Source of the DNA: Heliomicrobium undosum
GTDB lineage: Bacteria; Bacillota; Desulfitobacteriia; Heliobacteriales; Heliobacteriaceae
Direction of reading: 5' to 3'
Assembly: GCF_009877425.1 (NCBI RefSeq)
Contig: NZ_WXEY01000010.1
Coordinates: 1-64,000, forward strand
DNA length: 64,000 bases
Each line of letters starts with the position of its first letter. Positions within the stretch are counted from its first letter, which is position 1. Shown one piece after another: positions 18,906 through 27,911 of the stretch. The notes under the pieces are model-generated. The model was given only the letters and a program-made list of their open reading frames with translations. It searched no databases and was not told where the DNA came from. Position numbers and translations under genes: made by a program.

Positions 18906-19065
18906 TGCTTCCCCTGTTTGCGCTGCCTCGTTTTTGGGCACTTTGATTTTAGGCACCTTGATCCCGAAGGTGGTGTCCACCCACTCGTAGTTGGCCAGGT
19001 CTTCGGGGATGGAGATGACGACACCGTGGGGACCGATGATAAAGCCCTTGCGCTCAACAGGGTGA
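18906..19065 (-). other. Coding-like in-frame stretch upstream of nadD
   Basis: The nadD frame stays open back to an ATG at 19082, overlapping proA. The extra 59 residues include GFIIGPHGVVISIPEDLANY and the paired KVPKIKVPK, which reads like real protein rather than a shadow. There is no ribosome binding site before 19082. It could be an N-terminal NadD extension or the remains of a small gene. Confidence 0.35.
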
Positions 19066-20319
19066 TTAACGGATCTGTCCATCGCCGTAGCAGACGTACT
19101 TGATCGTCGTCAACTCATTTAATCCCATAGGGCCGCGGGCATGCAGTTTTTGGGTGGAGATGCCGATTTCGGCGCCCATTCCGAATTGGAAGCCGTCGGT
19201 GAAACGGGTGGAGGCGTTCACATAGACGGCGGCGGCGTCGACACGGCGGGTGAACTCACGAGCTCGGCTGTAGTCGCGGGTGACGATGGCCTCCGAGTGA
19301 CCTGTCGAGTATTTGCGGATATGTTCCAGTGCCTCGTCAAAGCTGTCGACGATCTTCACGGCCAGGATCAGGTCGAGAAACTCAGCGGCATAATCCTCAT
19401 CGGTAGCCTCCTTGATCCCGGAAAAGAGGCTCAACGTGCGGGGGCAGCCGCGCAGTTCCACGTTCATCTCCGTCAACAGTTTGCCGATATGGGGAATGAA
19501 CTTGCGGGCCACATCCTGGTGGACGAGGAGCGACTCGGCGGCGTTGCAGACGCCGGGGCGCTGGCATTTGGCGTTGATGATGATTTTTTCAGCCATCTCC
19601 AGGTCAGCGTCGGCGTCGACGTAGACGTGGCAGTTGCCCACGCCTGTCTCGATGACCGGCACGGTGGCGTTTTTGACGACAGCCTGAATCAATCCGGCGC
19701 CGCCGCGAGGAATGAGCACGTCCAGGTATTCGTTCATGGTCATCATCTGCTGGGCCACTTCGCGGCTCGTGTCCTCCACCAGCTGGATCGCCCCTTCGGG
19801 GATGCCCGCCTCTTCAGACGCTTTGGCGATGACCTTGACGATGGCCATGTTGGATCGGATCGCCTCAGAGCCGCCGCGCAGGATGACGGCGTTTCCTGTC
19901 TTCAGGCAGAGACCGGCGGCGTCGACGGTGACGTTCGGCCGGGCTTCGTAGATGATCCCGACGACGCCAAGGGGAACGCGCACCTGGCCGATTTCCAGGC
20001 CGTTGGGGCGGCGCCACTGGCCCTTCACCTCGCCGATCGGATCGGGCAGGCTGACAAGGGCGTAGAGGCCTTCCGCCATCTCTTCGATGCGCTTTTTGTT
20101 CAGCATCAACCGGTCCAAAAGCGCCTTGGACATGCCTTTTTGCCGTCCCGCCTCCACATCGAGGGCGTTGGCGGCCAGGATCTCTTCTTCCTGGGCCACC
20201 AGGGCGTAGGCCATCGCTTCAAGGGCCTTGTTTTTGACCTGCGAGGACAAAGACCCCAGTTTGTAGGCGGCGTCCTTGGCTTTTTTGCCCTTCAAGGACA
20301 GTTCGGAATACATGATCAT
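19066..20319 (-). CDS. proA: Glutamate-5-semialdehyde dehydrogenase (gamma-glutamyl phosphate reductase)
   Basis: 417 residues, full family length. It reduces gamma-glutamyl phosphate with NADPH, the second step of proline synthesis. Visible hallmarks are VPLGVVGIIYEARPNVT, the NAVILRGGSEA segment, the catalytic cysteine in KCQRPGVCNAAE and the C-terminal MGAEIGISTQKLHARGPMGL. Two ATGs (20319 and 20313) are both compatible with the GGGGGAAAGAGG upstream. It lies 43 bases after proB, as expected for an operon. Confidence 0.96.
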   Translation of the reverse strand: MIMYSELSLKGKKAKDAAYKLGSLSSQVKNKALEAMAYALVAQEEEILAANALDVEAGRQKGMSKALLDRLMLNKKRIEEMAEGLYALVSLPDPIGEVKGQWRRPNGLEIGQVRVPLGVVGIIYEARPNVTVDAAGLCLKTGNAVILRGGSEAIRSNMAIVKVIAKASEEAGIPEGAIQLVEDTSREVAQQMMTMNEYLDVLIPRGGAGLIQAVVKNATVPVIETGVGNCHVYVDADADLEMAEKIIINAKCQRPGVCNAAESLLVHQDVARKFIPHIGKLLTEMNVELRGCPRTLSLFSGIKEATDEDYAAEFLDLILAVKIVDSFDEALEHIRKYSTGHSEAIVTRDYSRAREFTRRVDAAAVYVNASTRFTDGFQFGMGAEIGISTQKLHARGPMGLNELTTIKYVCYGDGQIR

Positions 20320-20362
20320 GCCTCTTTCCCCCTGTTTCGCCTTTGGTTCTTTTGCGCGTGCG

Positions 20363-21511
20363 CTATCCGATATGCCGGGAGACCATGACGGTCAGATTGT
20401 CCCGGTGAACAACCTCGTCGACGCCTTTCATGCCCAGAGCGGCTTCGATGTCCTGGCACTGTTTCCCCATGATGCGCCGGACCTGATCGGCCGAGTACTG
20501 GGTAACGCCGCGGGCCACTTCCAGGCCTTCCGGCGAGATGATGCTGACCATGTCTCCGCTCTGAAAATCACCTTCGGCGCCGGTGACGCCGCAAGGAAGC
20601 AGGCTTTTGCCGCCCAAGACGATGGCCTCGGCTGCGCCGGCGTCGATGTGGACGCTGCCGCTGGAGGCGGAGCCGAAGGCCAGCCAGCGTTTGTAGCCGG
20701 GCAGCGGCGTTTCGTTGGGGATGAACAATGTCCCCACCTCTGCCCCGTTCATGATCTCGCGAAGCCCGTTGGGGCGGCTGCCCTGGGCGATGACCATGGC
20801 CACGCCCGATTCGACGGCGATCTTGGCCGCTTGCAGCTTCGTCGCCATGCCGCCGGTGCCCAGGTTTGTGCCGGCGCCGGCGGCCATCGCCTCGATCTCC
20901 GGTGTGATCTCGGGCACCTCGGGGATAAAGACCGCCTCAGGATCAACGCGCGGGTTGGCTGAATAGAGTCCGTCAATATCGGTCAGCAGGATCAGCACGT
21001 CGCCTTGGACCAGGCCCGCCACCAGCGCCGACAGGGTGTCGTTGTCGCCGAAGCGGAGGCGGATCTCGTCGATGGCGACGGTGTCGTTTTCATTGATGAT
21101 GGGGATGACGTTCATCCGCAGGAGCGCCTCCAGGGTGTTGCCGGCGTTGATATAGCGCTCCCGGAAGGCGAAATCGTCCCGCGTCAGCAGCACCTGGGCG
21201 ACGACGAGGCCGTACTCGGCGAAGATCTTTTCGTACATATGCATCAGAATGCCCTGGCCGACGGCGGCGCAGGCCTGTTTTTCCGGCACCGATTTGGGCC
21301 GCTTCTCTAGGCCTAATCGCCCCATCCCGGCGCCGACGGCGCCGGAGGTGACCAGCATGACCTGATGGCCCCGGTTGGAGAGATCCGCCAGTTGCCGGAC
21401 GAGCTTTTCCATCTGCTCCAGGTTGAGCTTGCCGGTCCCGTGGGTCAAGGTGCTGGTGCCCACCTTGACGACGACGCGACGGGCCTTGGGCAGGTCTTGG
21501 CGTCCAAACAA
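20363..21511 (-). CDS. proB: Glutamate 5-kinase with PUA domain
   Basis: About 382 residues: an amino-acid kinase domain (VVVKVGTSTLTHG, LVTSGAVGAGM, INENDTVAI, FGDNDTLSALVA) followed by a C-terminal PUA domain from about residue 280. It phosphorylates glutamate and is normally feedback-inhibited by proline. TTG at 21511 sits eight bases after GGAGG and is the preferred start; an upstream TTG at 21526 overlaps the ribosome binding site. A 195-base gap separates it from obgE and may hold its own promoter. Confidence 0.95.
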   Translation of the reverse strand: MFGRQDLPKARRVVVKVGTSTLTHGTGKLNLEQMEKLVRQLADLSNRGHQVMLVTSGAVGAGMGRLGLEKRPKSVPEKQACAAVGQGILMHMYEKIFAEYGLVVAQVLLTRDDFAFRERYINAGNTLEALLRMNVIPIINENDTVAIDEIRLRFGDNDTLSALVAGLVQGDVLILLTDIDGLYSANPRVDPEAVFIPEVPEITPEIEAMAAGAGTNLGTGGMATKLQAAKIAVESGVAMVIAQGSRPNGLREIMNGAEVGTLFIPNETPLPGYKRWLAFGSASSGSVHIDAGAAEAIVLGGKSLLPCGVTGAEGDFQSGDMVSIISPEGLEVARGVTQYSADQVRRIMGKQCQDIEAALGMKGVDEVVHRDNLTVMVSRHIG

Positions 21512-21706
21512 TGGGCGCACCTCCAAAGTGAATTCATTACATGAAATGAAATGAGCGGCAAATCGTATGAATCGACAGCGACCTGTATTGTACTGTATAC
21601 AGGATCGCCGGTTTTGTATTGTGCTTTATTCTCGACGCAACGAGAGTTTCCTGCCTTGACCCTTTTTACACATTTTTTTCAGAATCGAGCAAATTGAGCA
21701 AATCGT

Positions 21707-23029
21707 TTACTTTCCGTCATCTTCACGATCGGCATACTGAGCCGCATACTCGATAAAGTCAAACTCCAGGTCGCGGATGCGGACCGGATCGCCGTGCTGG
21801 CAACCGGCATCTCGCAAGGCCTGATCGACGCCCATGACATCGAAGATGCGCTGCAGGCGGGCCACCGATTCCTCGTTTTCCATGTCGGTCATGGCCACGT
21901 GGCGCTCCACTTCCTTGCCGGTGACAACAAAAACGCCTTGTTCGTCACGGTGGATCTTGAAGCGTTCCTCTGTCTTGCCGGTAAAGCGGACATCCATGTG
22001 GGCATCGGCGGTGACCGTCTCAAAGACGACAGGCCCCAGTTCCTCCAGCCCTTTGTGAACATGGTAGATCAGCGGGTCCAACCCCTGCCGTGTGGCGGCG
22101 GAGATGGGGAAAATGACGGCCTCTTCGCCAAGCTTTTCCCGCAGGCGCGCCAGGTTTTCCTCGGCGCCGGGCAGATCCATTTTATTGGCGGCGACGACCA
22201 TCGGCTTATCGGCCAGTTCGGGTTTGTAGAGGGCCAGTTCCCGGTTGATGGCGTCGTAGTCTTCCAGGGGATCGCGCCCCTCGCTGCCGGAGATGTCCAG
22301 GACATGGATCAGATAGCGGGTGCGCTCGGTGTGGCGCAAGAAGTCATGGCCCAGGCCGGCGCCGGTGTGAGCGCCCTCGATCAGCCCGGGGATGTCGGCC
22401 ATGACGAAGCTCTGGCCCTCGGCGATACGTACGACGCCCAGGTTGGGTTCGAGGGTCGTGAAGTGGTAGTTGGCGATCTTGGGACGGGCTGCCGAGACGT
22501 TGGCGATGAGGGTCGATTTGCCCACATTGGGGAAACCGACGAGCCCTACGTCAGCCAGCAGCTTCAGTTCCAACTCCAGCCACTGCTCGTCGCCGGGTTC
22601 GCCCTTTTCGGCGATCATGGGCACCCGGTTGGTGGAACTGACAAACTTGGCGTTGCCTCGTCCGCCTCGCCCGCCCTTGGCAGCGATGTGCTGCTGACCG
22701 TCGCGGGTGATGTCGACCAGGATCTTGCCCGTCTCGGCGTCTTTCACGACAGTGCCGATGGGCACCCGGACGGTCATATCCTCGCCGTCGCGGCCATGCA
22801 TGTTCTTGCCCATACCGTGCTCGCCCCGCTCGGCCTTGTAGTGGCGCTGGTAGCGGAAGTCGACGAGGGTGCGCAACCCTTCGTCGCCGATGAAGATGAC
22901 GTTGCCGCCGGCGCCGCCGTCGCCCCCGTTAGGGCCGCCTTCAGGAACGTATTTTTCGCGGCGGAAGGAGACGATGCCGTTCCCCCCGTCACCGCCTTTG
23001 ACGAATATCCTCGCCTGATCGTAAAACAA
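21707..23029 (-). CDS. obgE: Obg-family GTPase
   Basis: 440 residues with the three expected parts: glycine-rich Obg fold (FVKGGDGGNGIVSFRREKYV), G domain (GFPNVGKSTL, DIPGLIEGA, NKMDLPG) and a C-terminal OCT domain from about 340. It is a ribosome-associated GTPase for 50S maturation and stress/sporulation signalling. TTG start with AGGAGG nine bases upstream. Its place between spo0B and proB continues the classic Firmicute rplU-to-obg order. Confidence 0.96.
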   Translation of the reverse strand: MFYDQARIFVKGGDGGNGIVSFRREKYVPEGGPNGGDGGAGGNVIFIGDEGLRTLVDFRYQRHYKAERGEHGMGKNMHGRDGEDMTVRVPIGTVVKDAETGKILVDITRDGQQHIAAKGGRGGRGNAKFVSSTNRVPMIAEKGEPGDEQWLELELKLLADVGLVGFPNVGKSTLIANVSAARPKIANYHFTTLEPNLGVVRIAEGQSFVMADIPGLIEGAHTGAGLGHDFLRHTERTRYLIHVLDISGSEGRDPLEDYDAINRELALYKPELADKPMVVAANKMDLPGAEENLARLREKLGEEAVIFPISAATRQGLDPLIYHVHKGLEELGPVVFETVTADAHMDVRFTGKTEERFKIHRDEQGVFVVTGKEVERHVAMTDMENEESVARLQRIFDVMGVDQALRDAGCQHGDPVRIRDLEFDFIEYAAQYADREDDGK

Positions 23030-23142
23030 CGGCGAAAACCTCCTATTGGAATCGAACCTTTACTGTCAGTTCAATGATGCTGTTACGGTGCTGATGTTTA
23101 ATGCGTAACCCTGCTGCAGTTCTGACGCAATGCTACGGATGA

Positions 23143-23718
23143 CTATTTCTTGGTATCTTCTTGTAAAAAGGTGGACAATTCTACCATCGCCATCGTCTCA
23201 TCACGGCCCAGCCAGTATGCTTTCAGAATGGGCTCAGGGCCGCAAAAGCGCAGGCACAGCGCCGGTTCCTCCTCTGACTGGTCCTGCGTCGGGAGTAATG
23301 ACTCGATCGTGGCCGACGCAGCAGACGCAAGTCGGCGGGCGTTGTTCTCGGCCTGCCATGGTTGCGGGTCCCATCCCCGGTCAACCTGGACACGCAGGTC
23401 AATGGCCCGTTCCCGCAACTCCTGACCTTTGAGCAGCAGATGGGCGATGACCGGCAGGATGCCGAGGGTCATGATGCCGCCGGCCTCCTGGATCCGCTGG
23501 GCCACATGGCGGAGGTATTCGAGGGAGCGCTCCCCTCGCCCCACCTGGATGTAACCCAGGATCGTCTGCAGATGGTTGATAAAATCGTGACGGAGTTCCC
23601 GCCACAGTTCAACCCATTCAGCAGCATCGGGACTAAAGCCGGCCATGTGTGTCCCAGCGGGACAACTTCCTATCGGGGCATTCCAATCCGGTGCTTCCGG
23701 AAAACCACTCTCCGCCAT
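23143..23718 (-). CDS. spo0B: Spo0B-like sporulation phosphotransferase
   Basis: 191 residues. The segment WRELRHDFINHLQTILGYIQ (about 38-57) is the Spo0B four-helix-bundle motif with the phosphoryl-accepting histidine in RHDF. Position between rpmA and obgE is exactly that of spo0B in Bacillus. The C-terminal ATPase-like domain is short. It would pass phosphate towards Spo0A, although many Clostridia lack a full phosphorelay, so a related signalling role is possible. ATG has AGGAG nine bases upstream. Confidence 0.82.
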   Translation of the reverse strand: MAESGFPEAPDWNAPIGSCPAGTHMAGFSPDAAEWVELWRELRHDFINHLQTILGYIQVGRGERSLEYLRHVAQRIQEAGGIMTLGILPVIAHLLLKGQELRERAIDLRVQVDRGWDPQPWQAENNARRLASAASATIESLLPTQDQSEEEPALCLRFCGPEPILKAYWLGRDETMAMVELSTFLQEDTKK

Positions 23719-23795
23719 TGGAAACCACTCCTGGCGGCGCCGGATCCCCGTAGATGGACGTCATGCTGTAATTCCGGCGCACAGTATTAATATTG

Positions 23796-23825
23796 ACAAA
23801 AAGCCCCCGGATTTCTCCGGGGGCT
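23796..23825 (-). terminator. Strong terminator between rpmA and spo0B
   Basis: Minus-strand 10-bp perfect stem AGCCCCCGGA/TCCGGGGGCT (23825-23816 with 23811-23802), GAAA loop, then TTTTGTC. It should cut off most ribosomal-protein transcription before spo0B-obgE. Confidence 0.85.
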
Positions 23826-23834
23826 GCTTTGTTC

Positions 23835-24113
23835 TTAGACAGCGTAGACGCTGACCTGTTTTTTGTCCCGACCTTTGCGTTCGAATTTAACGACGCCGTC
23901 GATCAGGGCGAACAGGGTGTCGTCACTGCCCAGACCCACGTTGTTGCCGGGGTGAATCTTGGTGCCGCGCTGGCGGACCAGGATGTTGCCGGACAAAACG
24001 GCTTGACCGTCGCTGCGCTTGACGCCCAGGCGTTTGGCTTCGGAGTCGCGACCGTTTCGGGAGCTACCGACACCTTTTTTGTGGGCGAAGTACTGCAGAT
24101 TCATGACTAGCAT
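23835..24113 (-). CDS. rpmA: Ribosomal protein bL27 with cleavable N-terminal extension
   Basis: 92 residues. The start [14 protein letters not shown] carries the Firmicute N-terminal extension that must be cut after the aromatic residue to expose AHKKG, which reaches the peptidyl-transferase centre. The cutting protease Prp is encoded directly upstream and overlaps by seven bases. The rest matches bL27 ([31 protein letters not shown]). Confidence 0.97.
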   Translation of the reverse strand: MLVMNLQYFAHKKGVGSSRNGRDSEAKRLGVKRSDGQAVLSGNILVRQRGTKIHPGNNVGLGSDDTLFALIDGVVKFERKGRDKKQVSVYAV

Positions 24114-24454
24114 GGGACACACCTCCTCTTCTCGACGTGAAGGAAACGCGGATAGACTTCCGCGGTTTGTTGCAGACCAAGGACCATTGTTTCCAGGATG
24201 ATCTGGGCCGTCCGCGCCGCTTCCGGCGCCAGCGGGTCCCGCAAGAGGCAACTCAAGTCACCCGGCTTGGGGGCGCTCACCTCGGTCGCCTCGGCGCCGA
24301 GAAAGTGCTCCAAACCGTTGACAGCTGAGAGGGTCAACGCCGACACGCCGGCGCATACCACATCCTGTCCGCGAGGCGCCGCCCCGGCATGACCCAGGGC
24401 TTCAAATCCCAGAATCCGTTGCCCTTCATCGACATAGACCGTTACCTTGACCAT
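24107..24454 (-). CDS. prp: Ribosomal-processing cysteine protease Prp
   Basis: 115 residues with the catalytic His in [18 protein letters not shown] and the Cys 12 residues later, both at family positions. Prp removes the N-terminal extension of bL27. It lies between rplU and rpmA, the conserved order, and the downstream bL27 keeps the extension, so enzyme and substrate are consistent. Confidence 0.95.
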   Translation of the reverse strand: MVKVTVYVDEGQRILGFEALGHAGAAPRGQDVVCAGVSALTLSAVNGLEHFLGAEATEVSAPKPGDLSCLLRDPLAPEAARTAQIILETMVLGLQQTAEVYPRFLHVEKRRCVPC

Positions 24455-24469
24455 GCGCGCCGCCCAGCC

Positions 24470-24781
24470 TTAGGCTTGGATGGCTTCGACACGGACCTGG
24501 GTGAAGGCCTGACGATGACCTTGTTTGCGGCGGTAGTTCTTCTTGGGCTTGTACTTGAAGATGATGATCTTCTTGCCTTTCCCGTGGTCTTCCACTTTCA
24601 GCAGGACTTTGGCGCCTTCGACGGTCGGGGCTCCGACCTTCAGCTCCCCATCCTTGCTGACGGCGAAGACGCGGTCGATTTCGACCACATCGCCAGGATT
24701 GGCTTCGAGTTTCTCCACCTTGAGCACATCGCCTTGTTGAACTTTGTACTGCTTGCCACCGGTTTCAATAATCGCGAACAT
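24470..24781 (-). CDS. rplU: Ribosomal protein bL21
   Basis: 103 residues, full family length, beginning [18 protein letters not shown] and ending with the basic [14 protein letters not shown] tail. It is a 23S rRNA-binding protein of the large subunit. It opens the rplU-prp-rpmA operon behind a strong promoter and a structured leader that probably serves for autogenous control. An upstream in-frame start is less likely because GGAGG lies just ahead of this ATG. Confidence 0.97.
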   Translation of the reverse strand: MFAIIETGGKQYKVQQGDVLKVEKLEANPGDVVEIDRVFAVSKDGELKVGAPTVEGAKVLLKVEDHGKGKKIIIFKYKPKKNYRRKQGHRQAFTQVRVEAIQA

Positions 24782-24811
24782 GAATGCTACACCTCCCATA
24801 CTAGACTCGCC

Positions 24812-24883
24812 AGGTATCAAGGCGCGGCCGAAGCCGACTTCCCAAGCCCGTCCTGAGCGGTTGCGAACAGAGGACAGATACCT
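24812..24883 (-). promoter_or_regulatory. Candidate L21 leader RNA
   Basis: The 5' untranslated region of rplU is closed by a 7-bp stem AGGTATC/GATACCT (24883-24877 with 24818-24812 on the minus strand) and contains an inner GGCTTCGGCC hairpin. L21 leaders are known in Firmicutes at this place; the match is by position and shape, not by alignment. Confidence 0.5.
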
Positions 24884-24893
24884 ACAAATCAGT

Positions 24894-24922
24894 ATTTTAT
24901 CGAGTTAGGAGACCTTTGTCAA
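24894..24922 (-). promoter_or_regulatory. Strong promoter of rplU operon
   Basis: Minus-strand TTGACA (24922-24917) and TAAAAT (24899-24894) with a 17-base spacer, near-consensus for the housekeeping sigma factor. Transcription would start about 10 bases before the L21 leader stem. Confidence 0.85.
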
Positions 24923-24967
24923 GAGATTCGACTTCATTTTCATAGGGTAGACGGCACTCAACAGAGA

Positions 24968-25631
<664 letters not shown>

Positions 25632-25654
<23 letters not shown>

Positions 25655-26744
25655 GGCTGCTCCTTTCCACCGGGAGCGAAAGGGTGAAACGAGCCCCCTC
25701 GTTCTCTCGGCTGGAGACGTTGATCCTGCCGCCATGGGCTTCGATCAGTTCTTTCGCGATGGCCAATCCCAGACCGGTGCTGCCGAGGTCCTTCGTCCGC
25801 GCCCGGTCGATGCGGTAGAAGCGGTCAAAGATCAAAGGGATTTTTTCCGCCGGAATCCCTGGGCCGTTGTCCTCGATGCTGAGGCAGACGAAGTCGCCCT
25901 CGCTGTACAGTTCGGCGGTGATGGCAAGGCCCGTCTCAGGACCATACTTGACAGCATTGTCGATGATGTTGCGAACAGCCTGATTGATCCGCTTGCCGTC
26001 AATGGACACCTGGTGAGCATCGGTGAGGCTATCCTTGAAAGTGAACCGGCATTGCCGCTCTTCCACTTCGAATTTGAATTCCTCCATCAGATCGGCCATG
26101 AAGGGACGGATCGAAAGGGATTGGACATGCAGCGCCAGCTTGCCCAGGTCCAGTTGGGAAAAGAGAAACAGATCGTCGATCAGCTTGTTGATGTAGACGG
26201 TGTTGCGCTGGATCGTTTTGAGGTATTTCTCCTGCCTTTCCGGTGAGTCCGGAACGCCCTCCATGAGCGCTTCCACATGACCCTGAATCGCCGTGATCGG
26301 CGTCTTGAGATCATGAGAGATGTTAGCGATCAAAGTCTTCCGGTTCTCTTCATATTCCTGTTGCAGTTTCTCGCCTTCACGCAACTTCCGAGCCATCTCA
26401 TTGAATGAAACGATCAGGGCGCCGACCTCATTGGGGATGTCACAGTCGATGGTCACATCGTAGTTTCCCTTGGCGATTTCCTTGACACCCTGGTCAAGCT
26501 CTTGAACTGGCGCAAAGAGCCGCTGTTCGAACCGCCGGAGGAAGATGAGATGGATCACTTCCTTCACAACGATGAAGGCGGCGAGAAAAAACCAGATGGC
26601 CCTGTTTCCAATCCAGGAAAACAATGCATAGAGGATCAGCAGGTTGAAGAGGAAGACACCTGGTCTCACCCATCGGAAGTAACGGTGAAACTGGCGAAAA
26701 TCGTGATGATGCCGGTGGTTGTGGAAGTAACGCCTGTTTCTCAT
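25632..26744 (-). CDS. Sensor histidine kinase with His-rich cytoplasmic N-terminus
   Basis: 370 residues. Six of the first 20 residues are His (H8-H20 cluster), then two transmembrane segments (about 29-44 and 49-68) with almost no extracellular loop, a HAMP-like linker, HisKA box ANISHDLKTPITA (His144) and an ATPase domain (NIIDNAVKYG, EDNGPGIP, GSTGLGLAI). The absent outer loop means sensing is in the membrane or inside the cell; the His cluster could bind a metal. It is co-translated with the response regulator downstream and follows a His/Gly-repeat protein gene. Confidence 0.9.
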
Positions 26745-26793
26745 CTCATCCTGTTCCCTTTCAGCGATCGCTTACCTGCTTCATAGAAAAAGG

Positions 26794-26820
26794 GCGACGA
26801 CAAGATAGTTCTGCCGTCGC
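26794..26820 (-). terminator. Terminator after the His/Gly-repeat gene
   Basis: Minus-strand GCGACG/CGTCGC stem (26820-26815 with 26799-26794) and then CCTTTTTC. It separates the repeat protein from the two-component genes. Confidence 0.6.
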
Positions 26821-26878
26821 TCTCTTTTGTCCTCTTTTTACGCTTTTTACTATATATCCGATCAGGATGACGTCTGCT

Positions 26879-27685
26879 TTACCAGATAAAACGAACCTGG
26901 GAGGTCAGATGCACATCCTGCCGAGTTTCCCCTTCGGCCTGCCGCTTTCCTTCCACGTCGATGGACAGCATGATGATCTCTTTCGCATCGTTGATCAGCG
27001 CCTTGCAACGGACCCTTCCCTGCTCATATGGCAACAGTCCATGGACCAGGCCAAGGGGCCCGTGGCAACCATGCTCGCCATGGAATCGCGGCCCACCGTG
27101 GAACCCTCGCTCACCGTGGACCTGCCGATCACCGTGGAGCCGCGGATCCCCGTGGAACCGTCGCTCATTGTGGAACCGTGGCCCACAGGGTCCGCCCTCT
27201 CTTGGGAAACCGTGCATGCCATGGAGATGCCGCTCTTTGATCCGTTGAGAAATGGCGTCCTTGATATCGGCGGGAAGCGTGTCGGAATCAAAGGTGAGGA
27301 GAACTGTCTTGTCTTCCTGTTCCTCCATATGGACGTTGGAGAGAATGGTCAACGCGAGGGACAGGCGCTCAAAGACCCCCTTGATTCCGCGCGGCCCCCC
27401 CGGCCTACAATAGCCATGCATGCCATGGTGGAAATGATGGCGCCGTCCGCCAGGACCGCCACAAGGAAGGGAAAACTCGGTGCTGCTCTCATGCTTCAGC
27501 ACCCGATCACCGTCGTTGACCTCGGCGCTGATCTTGGCCTTCACCCGGTCCGTCACTTCAAAGTCATTTCCGAACTTCAAAACGGTAACGCCGTCTTTCA
27601 CACCCTCCGCAGTGAGGGCGCCTTTCAAGGTCTCCTTCTCCTTCATCGCCTTGGCAACGTCAAGCAACAGTTTCATTTTGTTCAT
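26879..27685 (-). CDS. His/Gly-rich hexapeptide-repeat protein of unknown function
   Basis: About 268 residues with no family I recognise. Residues 1-70 look like a small alpha/beta domain (MNKMKLLLDVAKAMKEKETL), then a His/Gly patch (RRHHFHHGMHGYC), a second alpha/beta segment, and seven tandem hexapeptides of pattern x-[FLVC]-H-G-x-x (about 170-211). The C-terminus returns to ordinary sequence. There is no signal peptide, so it is probably cytosolic; clustered His and two Cys suggest metal binding, which fits the His-rich sensor kinase beside it. ATG has AAGGAGG seven bases upstream. Function is inference only. Confidence 0.7.
   Translation of the reverse strand: MNKMKLLLDVAKAMKEKETLKGALTAEGVKDGVTVLKFGNDFEVTDRVKAKISAEVNDGDRVLKHESSTEFSLPCGGPGGRRHHFHHGMHGYCRPGGPRGIKGVFERLSLALTILSNVHMEEQEDKTVLLTFDSDTLPADIKDAISQRIKERHLHGMHGFPREGGPCGPRFHNERRFHGDPRLHGDRQVHGERGFHGGPRFHGEHGCHGPLGLVHGLLPYEQGRVRCKALINDAKEIIMLSIDVEGKRQAEGETRQDVHLTSQVRFIW
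27053..27178 (-). repeat. 18-bp tandem repeat, seven units, coding for His-Gly hexapeptides
   Basis: Seven in-frame 18-bp units encode RFHNER, RFHGDP, RLHGDR, QVHGER, GFHGGP, RFHGEH and GCHGPL. Units are degenerate in DNA but keep the CCGTGG/CCACGG core on each period. Such arrays change copy number by slippage without a frameshift. Confidence 0.9.
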
Positions 27686-27823
27686 CAGAACAACCTCCTT
27701 CATTTATCGTGTGAGGTTATTCTAATCAGCAAGATCAAACTGCAAATAAAGGGTTTTTAAAAAATTCATAAACGATCATAACCTATTTTTAAATTTGAGA
27801 CGCTCATCGTCGGGTTTGACGCG

Positions 27824-27859
27824 GAAAAAAACGCCCCTCGCTCCACAAGTCCGGGGCGT
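27824..27859 (-). terminator. Terminator after rng
   Basis: Minus-strand ACGCCCC/GGGGCGT stem (27859-27853 with 27837-27831) followed by TTTTTTCC. It closes the radical SAM-rng transcript. Confidence 0.85.
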
Positions 27860-27867
27860 ATTGGCCT

Positions 27868-27901
27868 GCGAGCGGTTTGGGCGGACCGGCGAGTGCGAGC
27901 G
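27868..27901 (+). repeat. 34-bp dispersed repeat, copy A
   Basis: The reverse complement of this stretch matches 47277-47310 at 29 of 34 positions without gaps. It lies in the untranslated tail of rng, between stop codon and terminator. Confidence 0.6.
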
Positions 27902-27911
27902 ATGGGGGGGT

